This document shows positions 55,664-64,000 of a stretch of DNA of 64,000 bases, piece after piece; position 1 is the first letter of the stretch, and each line of letters begins with the position of its first letter. Source of the stretch: Trichomonas vaginalis G3. Taxonomy: Eukaryota; Parabasalia; Trichomonadida; Trichomonadidae. The stretch is from assembly GCF_026262505.1 (NCBI RefSeq), contig NC_067208.1, positions 7,883,962-7,947,961 of the forward strand, written 5' to 3'. The notes under the pieces are model-generated. The model saw nothing but the letters and a program-made list of their open reading frames with translations. It made no database searches and was not told the DNA's origin. Made by a program: the position numbers and the translations under genes.

Positions 55664-55879
55664 TTATCTTAGTATCGGTTGTAGTCTTTGATAAACTTTT
55701 TCTCCTTTATTTAATACTTCTCTTATTGGGGCAGCTTTTGGCGTTATTGATTCAGCAATGTCACTAATTGCTTCTTTATTCTTAAATATCCAATTTGCTC
55801 CTTTCTTCATTGTTTCCCAAACTTTATGCGCTCCTCTTTTTACTTTATCCCATAATTTTTTAAAGAATCCTGCCGCCAT
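55664..55879 (-). CDS. Amphipathic pVI-like small protein B (71 aa)
   Basis: The first 11 residues, MAAGFFKKLWD, and the upstream ATCAACT are identical to protein A on the other strand, so the pair is an inverted duplication. The rest (KVKRGAHKVWETMKKGANWI, later APIREVLNKGEKVYQRLQP) is helical and differs from A. It is convergent with A (29 bp apart) and divergent from the capsid gene. Confidence 0.6.
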   Translation of the reverse strand: MAAGFFKKLWDKVKRGAHKVWETMKKGANWIFKNKEAISDIAESITPKAAPIREVLNKGEKVYQRLQPILR

Positions 55880-55948
55880 AGTTGATTATTTCATTAAAAT
55901 TAAAAATTCATTTTCATCTTTTAATTTTGATTTTTTATTTATTAATAA

Positions 55949-57590
55949 ATGACGACTAACTATTTGGTGCCAAACACTAAACCGATTAATGGAAATGTAT
56001 TTCATTCATTCGAAAAGATAAATGAAATATTCGCAAAGAATGACGGTAGAAGATATTATAGAGAACTTGAAAGTTCATGCTATGACTCTGATGCTCCATA
56101 TTTTGATGATAAACAAACTCATTTAAGAATTACAAATCCGGCTCATGATGTGAACCAATTAGGTGACACATATATTAAACGCAAAGTTAAAGCAACTCTA
56201 GTTTCAAATAAAGCTTTCACATGTGATGCTGCTTTTAAATGCATGCGTTTATTCGTTGGTTACAAATCATCAAATCAAAACTTTAAACAATTAGAAGTAG
56301 AAACCGAAAGAGGTGATGCTGGTTATCTTCAGATGGATTGCGCCCGTGAATCTTTCGCATTTGCAACATATAAACCAAAATCAGAAAGGAAAGTTAAAAA
56401 GTTTGTTCATTCGTTATATAATAATGTTCAAAAATATGATAACTCAGTATGTGGTAAATATATTGACCCTTCAGAAGTTTTCAAGAACGCAAATGAAGAA
56501 GTTGATGTCACTTTTGATATGATTATTCCGGTAAATGATTTGTTAGCATTTCAGGCGTTCGATGATTATCCTAAATCATTTGGTGATATCATTCTTAAAT
56601 ATTATGTTTTCAGGGATACTTTAGTATTTTGTCAGGTTGACCCGTTAAGAGTTGCTGATTTACAAAATTACGTTTATGAAAAGATAACTGATGAAAATTA
56701 TGAAAAGATTATGAATCATGTTTATAAATATGATCGCAAATTCCAACAAATCGGACTTCCTGCCAAATTAATTACAAGCTTAGCCGCTACATCTGCTGAC
56801 GCAACAGTTGGTGACGTTATTATTTCATGCACAAAGATGGAAGTTTTAGAGGATAAATGCATTACACCAGGATACGGTTTAATTGAAGAATCAATTAAAG
56901 CAATACCACGTTTATTCAGTAAGGAAGATCCATTCATGATTCCAGCTCAACATATTGACGTTCGTTTACTAAATGGAGGTTGCATCACTCCTGAAGGTAT
57001 TAGCTCAGATTTCTCATACGCTCTTCATAATGTTACAGATGTTGTGTTAACATTTCCGAAGAATGCAATGCAAAGAACGGTTTTAGAAAATCCAATGCTT
57101 CGAGGTCTTCAGGTCACTATAGATTCCAGAAACTTCCCCGATCAAGCGATGACCACAGTGGGTGACATATTCTTTACACGTATGCTTCAAGCTTCTGATT
57201 TAGATGGAGTGAATGAATGCACAGAAGAATACGAGGACTCATTAACTAGACCACTGAATGCAGATGAATGGCACGCCATTAGCTAGAACATGGAAAGACC
57301 AAACTTCATTCTTATGCACTATTCCAGTTCAACGTGATGGAGCGGGTATATTCTTTGATGGATTAGAAACTTTCAACTCACAAGTTACAGTACAAGTGAA
57401 AGCTTATCCAATCATTCAGGGTGTAAATGACACTTACTGTTCAAAGGTGACAAATCCTCCTCAGGTTTGGTTTACTAGGACTACATATTGGACATGGACA
57501 CCGGATGAAGGTTTGAAATATCATCCAACAGGTACACCACCACAGTATAGAAGTTTATATGATGAAATATTGATGAATAGAAATGTTTAA
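55949..57590 (+). pseudogene. Major capsid protein of the second element, one frameshift
   Basis: From ATG 55949 the frame runs 445 codons to 57286. It is continued without loss by the frame ending at 57590 (TWKDQTSFLCTIPVQ, FNSQVTVQVKAYP). A single-base shift lies near 57270. Total length is about 545 residues, as for other double jelly-roll capsid proteins. Strand-rich blocks such as KVKATLVSNKAFTCDAAFKC and DVTFDMIIPVNDLLAF, and an overall order like 21033-22637, support the call, as do the adjacent packaging ATPase and pVI-like genes. The similarity to the first capsid protein is low but clear near the C-terminus. Confidence 0.72.
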
Positions 57591-57614
57591 AACTATAAAT
57601 TTATTTTTGATTAA

Positions 57615-58440
57615 ATGGATTTAAATTCATCCACCCCTTATGAAGAATTAGCAGGAGTATATAATACATACGTAGATGATATGATTAATGAAGCATTGAG
57701 TGATAATAGAAATGCTCTATCTAAGGAAAAATTAATGAAAATTCCATATTCTGAATGTTACTTAAATTCAATCACTGCAGCAATTGGTAAACAAAATAAA
57801 GGTAAAACATTAACGATATTAAAACAAATTATCATTATTGCTAACACTTCCCCCATTCACATGTGTTAATTTATATCAACCGTTCAGGTTCACCTTCAGA
57901 TGATACATTTGAATCTTTAAAGCATTTAATCAAAATTCCAATTATTTATTTATCACAAGAAGAAGCAGAAGATTATTTAAAAAACTTTTTAATGTATAAA
58001 GAATTATATAATACAATCAAGAAGCAAGGATTAGAGGATAAAATTATTGATAAACAACGGGATGAATTATTTGAAACACTTTCTATTTCAAATTTTGATA
58101 GAGAATTTTTGCATTCACTCATTTTTCTAGATGATGCAGTGAAATCAAAACTAATAACAAATGAGAAATCATATTTTAATCAATTATTAACTCAATGTCG
58201 ACACATTCAGTGTTCATTCTTCATGGCTGTTCAATACTTCAAAGCATTAAGCACAAACATTAAATCAAATCTATCAACCCTTTTCATTTTCAGTGGGTTT
58301 AGTCGTCAACAGTTGAACGTTATGCTTTATCAAGTGAATTTACCAATGAGCATTAATGAACTTTACACACAATATCAGCAATTAGGTGAACATGGAAAAT
58401 AATAGTTGATTTAAATAAAGGAAGTGTTAAATTTGATTAA
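57615..58440 (+). pseudogene. FtsK/HerA-type packaging ATPase of the second element, frameshifted
   Basis: The first frame (57615-57869) has Walker A GKQNKGKT at residues 58-65. The second (57863-58402) has Walker B SLIFLDDA, a sensor-like FFMAVQYFKALS and FIFSGFSRQQLN. These align in order with the intact ATPase at 16217-17089. One shift lies near 57860. A further A-run shift near 58397 would extend the C-terminus to TAA 58438-58440. The gene follows the capsid gene, as in many Polinton-like genomes. Confidence 0.8.
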
Positions 58441-58481
58441 CTTTTTATAATTAATTTTTATTTTTTATTTATAATTAAACA

Positions 58482-59378
58482 TGACAGAAATAGCAAATCT
58501 TCTACAGGTTCCATTAAAACAAGGAACAAACAAAAGGGTGCATATAATAGAACTATGAAAGTTCCTGATGGAATGAAAGAATTAGTTCATATTGTTGCTG
58601 GTCTTCAAAAAGATGTTAAACAAATGAGAAACGTTTTAACATTACCAGAAGCTCAAGCATATGCCAAACGTCATGGTCCAAATTGGGAAGCACACGAAGC
58701 AGACATTACGGGTCCAGATGGAAAACCTGATGGTATAAATGAAGTTTTCGTTACTGATGGTCAAGGTAATATTAAAGTCATAAATGGTTATAAATTAACT
58801 ATATCTGATTATCCTAAACGTAAAGCATATAATGAACGTTATCCTATGCAATTTGATGAAAATGGAAAAGCTGTTAAACAATTAATTGGAGAAGGTGAAA
58901 ATGGTCCAATTAATTCATACCGTCATAATCCATATTCTTATTTCAATGAAGAATTAAATGCTATTGAAGAGGGACCGGATGGATTACCACGATATTCTAA
59001 CCAGTTTGATGGTCAATATGCAAATATTAGACCTGAAATTTCAGCTAAGAAATTCTTTAAAGTTGCTTTATTCGATCCAGTTTTCGCAAATGTTAAAGAT
59101 GAACTTAAACAGCAATTCCAACCAATTATAGTAGCAAGAATTGCATCAGGTGCTTTATCTCAAGCATTCAAAGATTTAATTAAGAAACCATTATATCAGC
59201 AACGTGGTTTAACTTATGATTTAGTTAAGGAATCAGATAAAAGAAAATTTGAGAAATCAGATGATTATAAGAATGCAATTAATGAATATATTCGGTCTAT
59301 TAATTTCGATGAACAGCTAAAAATCAACTTCATGAACAAATACAGGGAATAATAGATTCAAAAGTTCCAGCAAAATAA
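58482..59378 (+). pseudogene. Hypothetical structural-type protein, frameshifted near its start
   Basis: ATG 58482 ([18 protein letters not shown]) is followed after an A-run shift near 58532 by the main frame to 59352. A second A-run shift may add a short end to 59378. Visible features are [16 protein letters not shown], an aspartate/glycine-rich middle ([20 protein letters not shown]) and a helical C-terminal third ([14 protein letters not shown]). Nothing identifies a function. Its place behind the ATPase suggests a virion or maturation protein, but no protease triad is seen. Confidence 0.55.
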
Positions 59379-59411
59379 AAGTTTAAATATATTTTTTTTA
59401 TTCGATTATAA

Positions 59412-60133
59412 ATGAGAAGACGTTTCACTAGTCAAAAGAACACTAACGCAAAAGCAGAGATTATGGTTGGTTATAACGTAAATGATGATAAATCACGAAT
59501 TATTCAAAATGTTAAAGTTAATGTTAGCCCTGAATTAGCAAGGTCAGCAACTCAACCAAATTTATTAACTCGTGACTTACCGAAGAATGAGGAGAATGAA
59601 GAAAACCATGAGAATGGAGACCCAATCATTTTATCTGAACCCGGTAAAGAACCTGTTGAAATTCCCACTTATCCAACATACCCCCACCTCTTTCATCAAA
59701 CATCGAGAACCCATATAAAATAGACATTAATTCTGAATTAATGAAAATTTACCGTGATATAATAATTAATAATTATGATTCAATAATAAATTTAATTGAT
59801 CAATCCGGTTTAATTATTTTACCTTATGAATCATTAATTCACATTATCGCCATTCTTTGTGATGTTCAAGATTCAGACGTTAAGATTCAATTTTTCATAG
59901 ATGATGAGGTTTCATGCTGCGGAACAGTTGCAAAAATAAATCCTATAAAGGATATTAGCACAATTAAGATATCAAAGAACGGAACAACAACTGAACTTCA
60001 TTTAACATATAATGATATTTATAATAAAATAGTTGATGAATATAAAAATCACTTGAAAAATTCTTTGTTAAGGCTATTTAATATTCAAGCATTAACATTA
60101 TTGAATAATAATCCTTTGAATCATAATCGATAA
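59412..60133 (+). pseudogene. SCCG-motif protein, homolog of 20120-20701, frameshifted
   Basis: The first frame (59412-59723) starts basic and contains IIQNVKVNVSPEL and EPVEIPTYPTYP. A shift in the C run at about 59683 leads to the second frame (to 60133) with LPYESLIHIIAILCD, DDEVSCCGTVAK and a Leu-rich end. The element-1 protein has the same succession (IVNVK, PTYP, APHEVLKKLL, DISCCGV). Two virus-like elements with little other similarity therefore share this unnamed protein. Confidence 0.65.
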
Positions 60134-60556
60134 TAATTGACTTTCACCAGTTTCTATCGTTTGTTTTATTTCTTTTTGTTCCCCACTATCCGGATCGGTC
60201 ATTGTAATTGTTTTTGTTATAGTATCAGCTTTATCTTTAACTTCAATCTTTTTTCCATCGGGATATTTAAACCAAAATTCCAAAAATTCGATATTGTCAA
60301 TCTGTTCATATTTTAATCTATCAATTACATTTTTAATACCATCTGAAAATCTTATGAAATGGTCATTATATGGGTTTGATTGAACTAAATTTGAATGAAG
60401 TGAAATATAACCTGTTGATGAATATGACATTGACTCATATTTTCTGAAAACACTAAAATTTATAACATGAATGAATTTCTTATTCGTTGAATTTATGAAT
60501 TCTTGAGGTAATCTTATTCTAGTTTTATTTATCACTGGAAAATAACGCTTTACCAT
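60098..60556 (-). CDS. Hypothetical protein of the second element (152 aa)
   Basis: Start taken at ATG 60556 (MVKRYFPVINKTRI), because an upstream in-frame start would overlap the divergent gene at 60576. The protein is basic and beta-rich (KFIHVINFSVFRKYESMSYS, later EFLEFWFKYPDGKKIEVKD). The 3' end overlaps the previous gene by 36 bp tail to tail. No family is recognised; a minor capsid role is possible. Confidence 0.5.
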   Translation of the reverse strand: MVKRYFPVINKTRIRLPQEFINSTNKKFIHVINFSVFRKYESMSYSSTGYISLHSNLVQSNPYNDHFIRFSDGIKNVIDRLKYEQIDNIEFLEFWFKYPDGKKIEVKDKADTITKTITMTDPDSGEQKEIKQTIETGESQLLSIMIQRIIIQ

Positions 60557-60575
60557 ATTTTTAATCGTAATAAAA

Positions 60576-61286
60576 ATGTCAATTATCAATATTATTTCGA
60601 ATAATAACTGTGAATTAAATTTAACAGTTAGCGGAATTTATAATGTTACTCTCGTTTCTGTGAGTGGTAAATTTAATCCCATTCTTTTAGACCCTTCAGA
60701 TTATATATCATTTATTAAAGATGACCATGAAAAAACGTATAATATGTATATAAATAATGTGATAGCGAAATGGGATATTAACATGATTTTAAGTTATTTA
60801 AATGAATCATTTATCGTATGGTATGAAGAAAATTTTAAATCAAAACCTGATAAACTTTTTGAACTTGATGAAATAAATAACCTTATTAAATTTCCGCTGA
60901 AAATTAAATTTTGTACTCCTCATCTTCGTTCATTGTTGGGGATATTAAATTTTGAAAAAGATGTTGGGGATGTTTTGTATTCTGACACCGGTTCCAATTT
61001 CATTTTAATCAAATGTGATAAAGTTAATACCCCAATGAGATTTTCACATCAAACATTAGACCCTAACTCTTACCCATCAATACAAAACATTTTATCCATC
61101 AACTTAAACACATTTTCTTTATCATATCCGTTTCAATTATCCGGGAATTCATTTATTCTTCATTCAAAAGATTTATCAAATATTAAATTTAGAATAACTG
61201 ACCTATTTGATTGTGATTTAGAATTCATGAATGAGATATTATGGCAATTTCAAATAGAAAAAATAGCTGATGAGATAACGGATTAA
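60576..61286 (+). CDS. Hypothetical virion-type protein (236 aa)
   Basis: ATG 60576 is preceded by ATTTTTAATCGTAATAAAA. The sequence is strand-rich, with NCELNLTVSGIYNVTLVSV, DVLYSDTGSNFILIKCD and a final block SNIKFRITDLFDCDLEF followed by FQIEK. The final block has the same spacing as the C-terminal block of the 2355-3202 and 7610-8470 proteins of the first element, so these may be distant members of one capsid or spike family. The 3' end is duplicated directly downstream. Confidence 0.5.
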   Translation: MSIINIISNNNCELNLTVSGIYNVTLVSVSGKFNPILLDPSDYISFIKDDHEKTYNMYINNVIAKWDINMILSYLNESFIVWYEENFKSKPDKLFELDEINNLIKFPLKIKFCTPHLRSLLGILNFEKDVGDVLYSDTGSNFILIKCDKVNTPMRFSHQTLDPNSYPSIQNILSINLNTFSLSYPFQLSGNSFILHSKDLSNIKFRITDLFDCDLEFMNEILWQFQIEKIADEITD

Positions 61287-61406
61287 ATATTTATCAAATA
61301 TTAAATTTAGAATAACTGACCTATTTGATTGTGATTTAGAATTCATGAATGAGATATTATGGCAATTTCAAATAGAAAAAATAGCTGATGAGATAACGGA
61401 TTAAAT
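61171..61406 (+). repeat. 118-bp tandem duplication of the preceding gene's 3' end
   Basis: Bases 61171-61288 are repeated at 61289-61406 with essentially no difference, including the last 38 codons and stop of the gene at 60576. The second copy is non-coding and forms the 5' flank of the fibre gene. It must be recent. Confidence 0.9.
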
Positions 61407-61428
61407 ATTTATTTTTAAATCATAATAA

Positions 61429-62481
61429 ATGATTAAACAACAGCAACCACAGCAACTTAAGGCACAAAGCACCCAGGTCCTTCAGACCATTACATACGCC
61501 ATATATGCATATAATTCAAAGACGGCAGAACAAACGCAAAGGTTGAAATATGGAGATTTGGAGATAGTATTGAAAAATGAACATTTCGAATTCGTTTGCA
61601 AAGGTGGTGCAGTGATATCAAATATAAAAGAAATTTTATTTATGAATTCAAAAATTAAAGGTATAACGGATGATATAACATCAATTCCACCAGAAGAACA
61701 GAGATATTACGCATTAAATGCATTTCCTAAAGTTTTGAAGATTGGAAGATTTAATTTAAATGAGGAATTCATAGAAGGTTTCCTAAATGACATAATGAAG
61801 AAGGCAGATAAGGAATATGTGGATAGTGAGTTAAATAAGAAGGCAAATTTGGTTTATGTTGATGAAAAAGATAATGAAATTAAAGAAAAGGTTGAATGGT
61901 ATCATGAATGGACATTTGAGACTTTTAAAGTTAAAGCTGATACAGAATGGGTTTCAGCATGTTTAGACCTTAAAGCAGATAAAACTTATGTTAATACTGA
62001 ATTAAATAAGAAAGCTGACAAAACAGAGCTTCAAACATTAAAGACAGAAATACTTCAAACATTATATCCTGTTGGTTCTATTTATACGTCAATGAATTCA
62101 ACAAATCCATCAACAGTTTTAGGTTTTGGTATGTGGAAGCAGATTGTAGATAAATTCTTATACTGTGCTAGATATTCAAAGCAAACAGGAGGTTCGAAGA
62201 AAATTAAAGAAGCAAACCTTCCACCACACACTCATACAGGAACTACAAACTTTTCTGGCGACCATATCCACTCATTAAGAGACCACCCATTATACAACTC
62301 AGAATATGAAGCTGGCTATGATGTTTTATCTCCAGATTATAACCATTCAGCAAAAAAGACTTTTCGACAAACTGAACCGGGGGGAAATCATGTCCATACA
62401 TTCACAACAAATTCAACAGGTTCGGGTAAAGATTACATGCCACCATTTGTGACTGTATTCGCATGGTACCGTATTTATTGA
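61429..62481 (+). CDS. Phage-like fibre with Gp10-type C-terminal domain, intact (350 aa)
   Basis: ATG 61429 (MIKQQQPQQLKAQSTQVL). Residues about 1-120 form an N-terminal region, probably for virion attachment. The shaft (125-205) has repeated KADK-type units (KADKEYVDSELNKKANLVYV, KADKTYVNTELNKKADK). The C-terminal domain (about 208-350) contains LYPVGSIYTSMNS, FGMWKQIVDKFLYC, TGGSKK, HTHTG, HIHS, NHVHT and YMPPFVTVFAWYR. These HxH motifs and the PPF..FAWYR end match the T4 Gp10/short-tail-fibre C-terminal family. It is about 50% identical to the damaged fibre at 3221-5027. The likely role is trimeric receptor binding. It is the last structural gene before the KilA-N island. Confidence 0.85.
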   Translation: MIKQQQPQQLKAQSTQVLQTITYAIYAYNSKTAEQTQRLKYGDLEIVLKNEHFEFVCKGGAVISNIKEILFMNSKIKGITDDITSIPPEEQRYYALNAFPKVLKIGRFNLNEEFIEGFLNDIMKKADKEYVDSELNKKANLVYVDEKDNEIKEKVEWYHEWTFETFKVKADTEWVSACLDLKADKTYVNTELNKKADKTELQTLKTEILQTLYPVGSIYTSMNSTNPSTVLGFGMWKQIVDKFLYCARYSKQTGGSKKIKEANLPPHTHTGTTNFSGDHIHSLRDHPLYNSEYEAGYDVLSPDYNHSAKKTFRQTEPGGNHVHTFTTNSTGSGKDYMPPFVTVFAWYRIY

Positions 62482-62820
62482 ACGCGCTTGAGCCCAGACC
62501 TTTGGGTCAAGGCTTACCGAATGAACTAAATATATTTTATGTCTGTAATTAATTAGGTAATGAAGTAATGGATGAACTGCAGAAATAAATGTTTACGTTA
62601 AGTGACTCAAAGAGTCCGGAGACAAAGTCTCATGTTTACGTTAAGTGACTCAAAGAGTCCGGAGACAAAGTCTCATGTTTTTAGGTTATTCAATAATTAA
62701 TTATTTTTGAAGAACTGAAGGTGCTACCATGTTACCATGTGCTACCATGTTGATTAACTTCTTTTAAAATTACTGACAACATGACATTTTGACAACACAG
62801 CAGGAAATAATGTTTAGGTT
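62482..62820. other. Hairpin-rich spacer after the fibre gene
   Basis: Just past the stop codon are a GACCTTTGGGTC hairpin (about 62499-62510) and two 43-bp direct repeats (62589-62631 and 62632-62674). Each repeat contains two small hairpins, GACTCAAAGAGTC and GAGACAAAGTCTC. They could act in 3'-end formation. No gene is present. Confidence 0.6.
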
Positions 62821-62910
62821 AGAATGTTAGATCTAACACGTTTTCTAACCTCATTTCTACCCTCATGAATTTTCATGAATTTTATATATTAATGTTTTCG
62901 TTAAGCCACT
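62810..62910 (+). repeat. AGATCT spacer module 17 (second element)
   Basis: AATAATGTTTAGG, core at 62829-62834 (TGTTAGATCTAACA), then TTTTCTAACC, ATTTCTACCC and GAATTTTCATGA, as in the first element. It ends in the same ATGTTTTCGTTA(A/T)GCCAC and GTCA microsatellite found at 9990-10046 and 12990-13034. Confidence 0.85.
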
Positions 62911-63225
62911 TTGTGCCGTCAGTCAGTCAGTCAGTTTAGGAAAGACTTTAGAAAGTTGTTGGAAAATAAGTCCTGGGAAGAGTATTATAAGGCATTTTGT
63001 GAAGAATATAGCAACAGTCCGAATTCCGGCGGTTGCTTTTTATACAAAATTCATGCAGGAATTCCTGAGTTTTGGTTGAAAGAATACGGTCGAGCCACTT
63101 TTGGCTCCACCTCAAAACAAGCATTTTATGAGCTTACTAAGGGCGTTATAAATGAATTCAAAGGTATTTACATACATCCTGACCTCGTTCATTTTGTTGC
63201 TGAATTCAGCAAAAATAATGTTTAG
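62911..63225 (+). pseudogene. KilA-N gene fragment fused to a GTCA microsatellite
   Basis: The frame begins in the GTCA repeat (no ATG) and joins a KilA-N gene exactly at CAGTTTAGG: QFRKDFRKLLENKSW, YYKAFCEEYSN and FLYKIHAGIP match the intact gene at 11710. The end instead matches the 9692 fragment: FWLKEYGRA, STSKQAFYELTKG, HPDLVHFVAEFSKN. It has no DGYINAT segment or start codon, yet it is open for 104 codons. It looks like the intact version of the fragment at 9692-9920. Confidence 0.7.
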
Positions 63226-63287
63226 GGTAGATGGTTAGATCTAACCTCATTTCTACCTCATTTCTACCCTCATGAATTTTCATGAAT
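63196..63287 (+). repeat. AGATCT spacer module 18
   Basis: GAATTCAGCAAAAATAATGT starts the module. The core is at 63237-63242, and two TTTCTACC repeats follow. The left edge is identical to the one fused to the 9270-9611 frame. Confidence 0.85.
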
Positions 63288-63350
63288 TTCCTTAAGACAG
63301 AAGAAATAAAGTTAGTTTTATTTTTATTTTTTTATTTTGTATAAAAGATA
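63288..63350 (+). promoter_or_regulatory. Island gene leader in the second element
   Basis: TTCCTTAAGACAGAAGAAAT, then AAAGTTAGTTTTATTTTTAT and TTTTGTATAAAAGAT. This is the same leader as in the first element, apart from a few changes including loss of GTATGT (here GTATAA). Confidence 0.7.
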
Positions 63351-64000
63351 TGATTTCAACAATCGGCACAACAACAATTCAAGCCACGAACGGCGGGACT
63401 CTGTCCACAACTACGGCACCAAATTCATTAATCATGAATCCTACGTCAATGTTGGTAGAGATGAAAAACTTCATTCCTTCTTCATATACTTTTGAAACAG
63501 AAATACAAAGAATAAAGCAAGAACTTTTAACAAGTAATTTAGACTGTAGTGCGAAAGATGAAACAAATGGAGAGGAGCTATATGAAATGCAAGATATCAT
63601 AGACCATTTGCCTAAATTACCGGAAGTTCAGCAACAAAAACTAACTATTCCTGAATTCGATGAAATTGAAGTTAAAGTTACTGATTCAGTAGAAATAAAG
63701 AAGTTCATACGTAAAGTAAATTATGAATTCCTTGGTTTTCATTGCAACCATAAAGTTATGAACAAAGATTGCGACATGGTTTATAAAAACATTTCTGACA
63801 TATATAAATCTGAGGAGTTTAAGACTTACGATAACTTTGTTTCATTAGCTGCTGAATGTGTGTGGCAAATAAGAGATAAAGACAGAAGAGGTAAAGTATG
63901 GAACGAACAGATAAAACCAACTGCTTCAGATTTAAAGAAAGCCATTGATGCTTTAGTTATTTTAGCTGGTAATGTTTCAATGTATAACGCAAAAATGAAT
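63351..64000 (+). CDS. Second copy of the island protein 13679-14617, cut by the window end
   Basis: ATGATTTCAACAATCGGCAC starts a frame that stays open to the last base. It matches the protein at 13679 throughout, with about 85% identity by eye and a small insertion of about six residues near residue 13. Conserved stretches include SSYTFET, LLTSNLDCSAKDETN and FIRKVNYEFLGFHCNHKVM. The C-terminal third, including the possible winged helix, lies outside the window. Confidence 0.8.

Overview
The window looks like nuclear DNA of a trichomonad, most probably Trichomonas vaginalis. It is AT-rich, its genes are intronless and closely packed, and several ATGs are preceded at 3-25 nt by the trichomonad initiator motif TCA(C/T)(A/T). 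It carries BspA-like leucine-rich proteins and Pmp-like surface proteins, and about 60% of it is Maverick/Polinton-type virus-like DNA. Gene calls are by eye, from motifs and from comparison of copies inside the window.

Layout. (1) 1-46 is the outer end of the terminal repeat of another Maverick. (2) 516-26313 is a complete Maverick, flanked by a 5-bp AATAA duplication and bounded by about 118-bp GC-rich inverted repeats starting AG. It encodes a D12-type adenine methyltransferase, phage-like fibre, DDE integrase, small amphipathic proteins, FtsK/HerA-type packaging ATPase, D5-like SF3 helicase, a candidate penton, a double jelly-roll-type major capsid protein and a long coiled-coil protein. 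I see no protein-primed polymerase B and no adenain-like protease. Between the first structural block and the ATPase gene lies a 7.7-kb island (8471-16216) of KilA-N and related genes. They are separated by repeated modules with a palindromic AGATCT core, satellites and a conserved AT-rich gene leader. (3) 26319-about 54000 is host DNA: a USP7-like ubiquitin hydrolase, an alpha/beta hydrolase, an MCRS1/FHA-like gene broken by one stop codon, a BspA-like gene whose start has become TTG, four Pmp-like genes and a family of four type-I membrane proteins. A 1.46-kb foldback repeat lies at 34787-36245. (4) From about 54.1 kb to the window end is a second, different virus-like element with capsid protein, packaging ATPase, amphipathic proteins, a paralogous phage-like fibre and then the same KilA-N/AGATCT island, running off the end.

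How it works together. In both elements the structural genes could build a virion: capsid protein, candidate penton, packaging ATPase, membrane-active peptides, and a fibre ending in a T4 Gp10-like C-terminal domain. Integrase and inverted repeats explain integration of the first element. The KilA-N island is the most unusual part. Its four main genes are intact, whereas many structural genes carry single-base frameshifts. It also holds gene fragments joined at identical module edges and hybrid palindromes that switch arm type exactly at AGATCT. Together these suggest a recombining cassette array of DNA-binding regulators shared between two unrelated elements.
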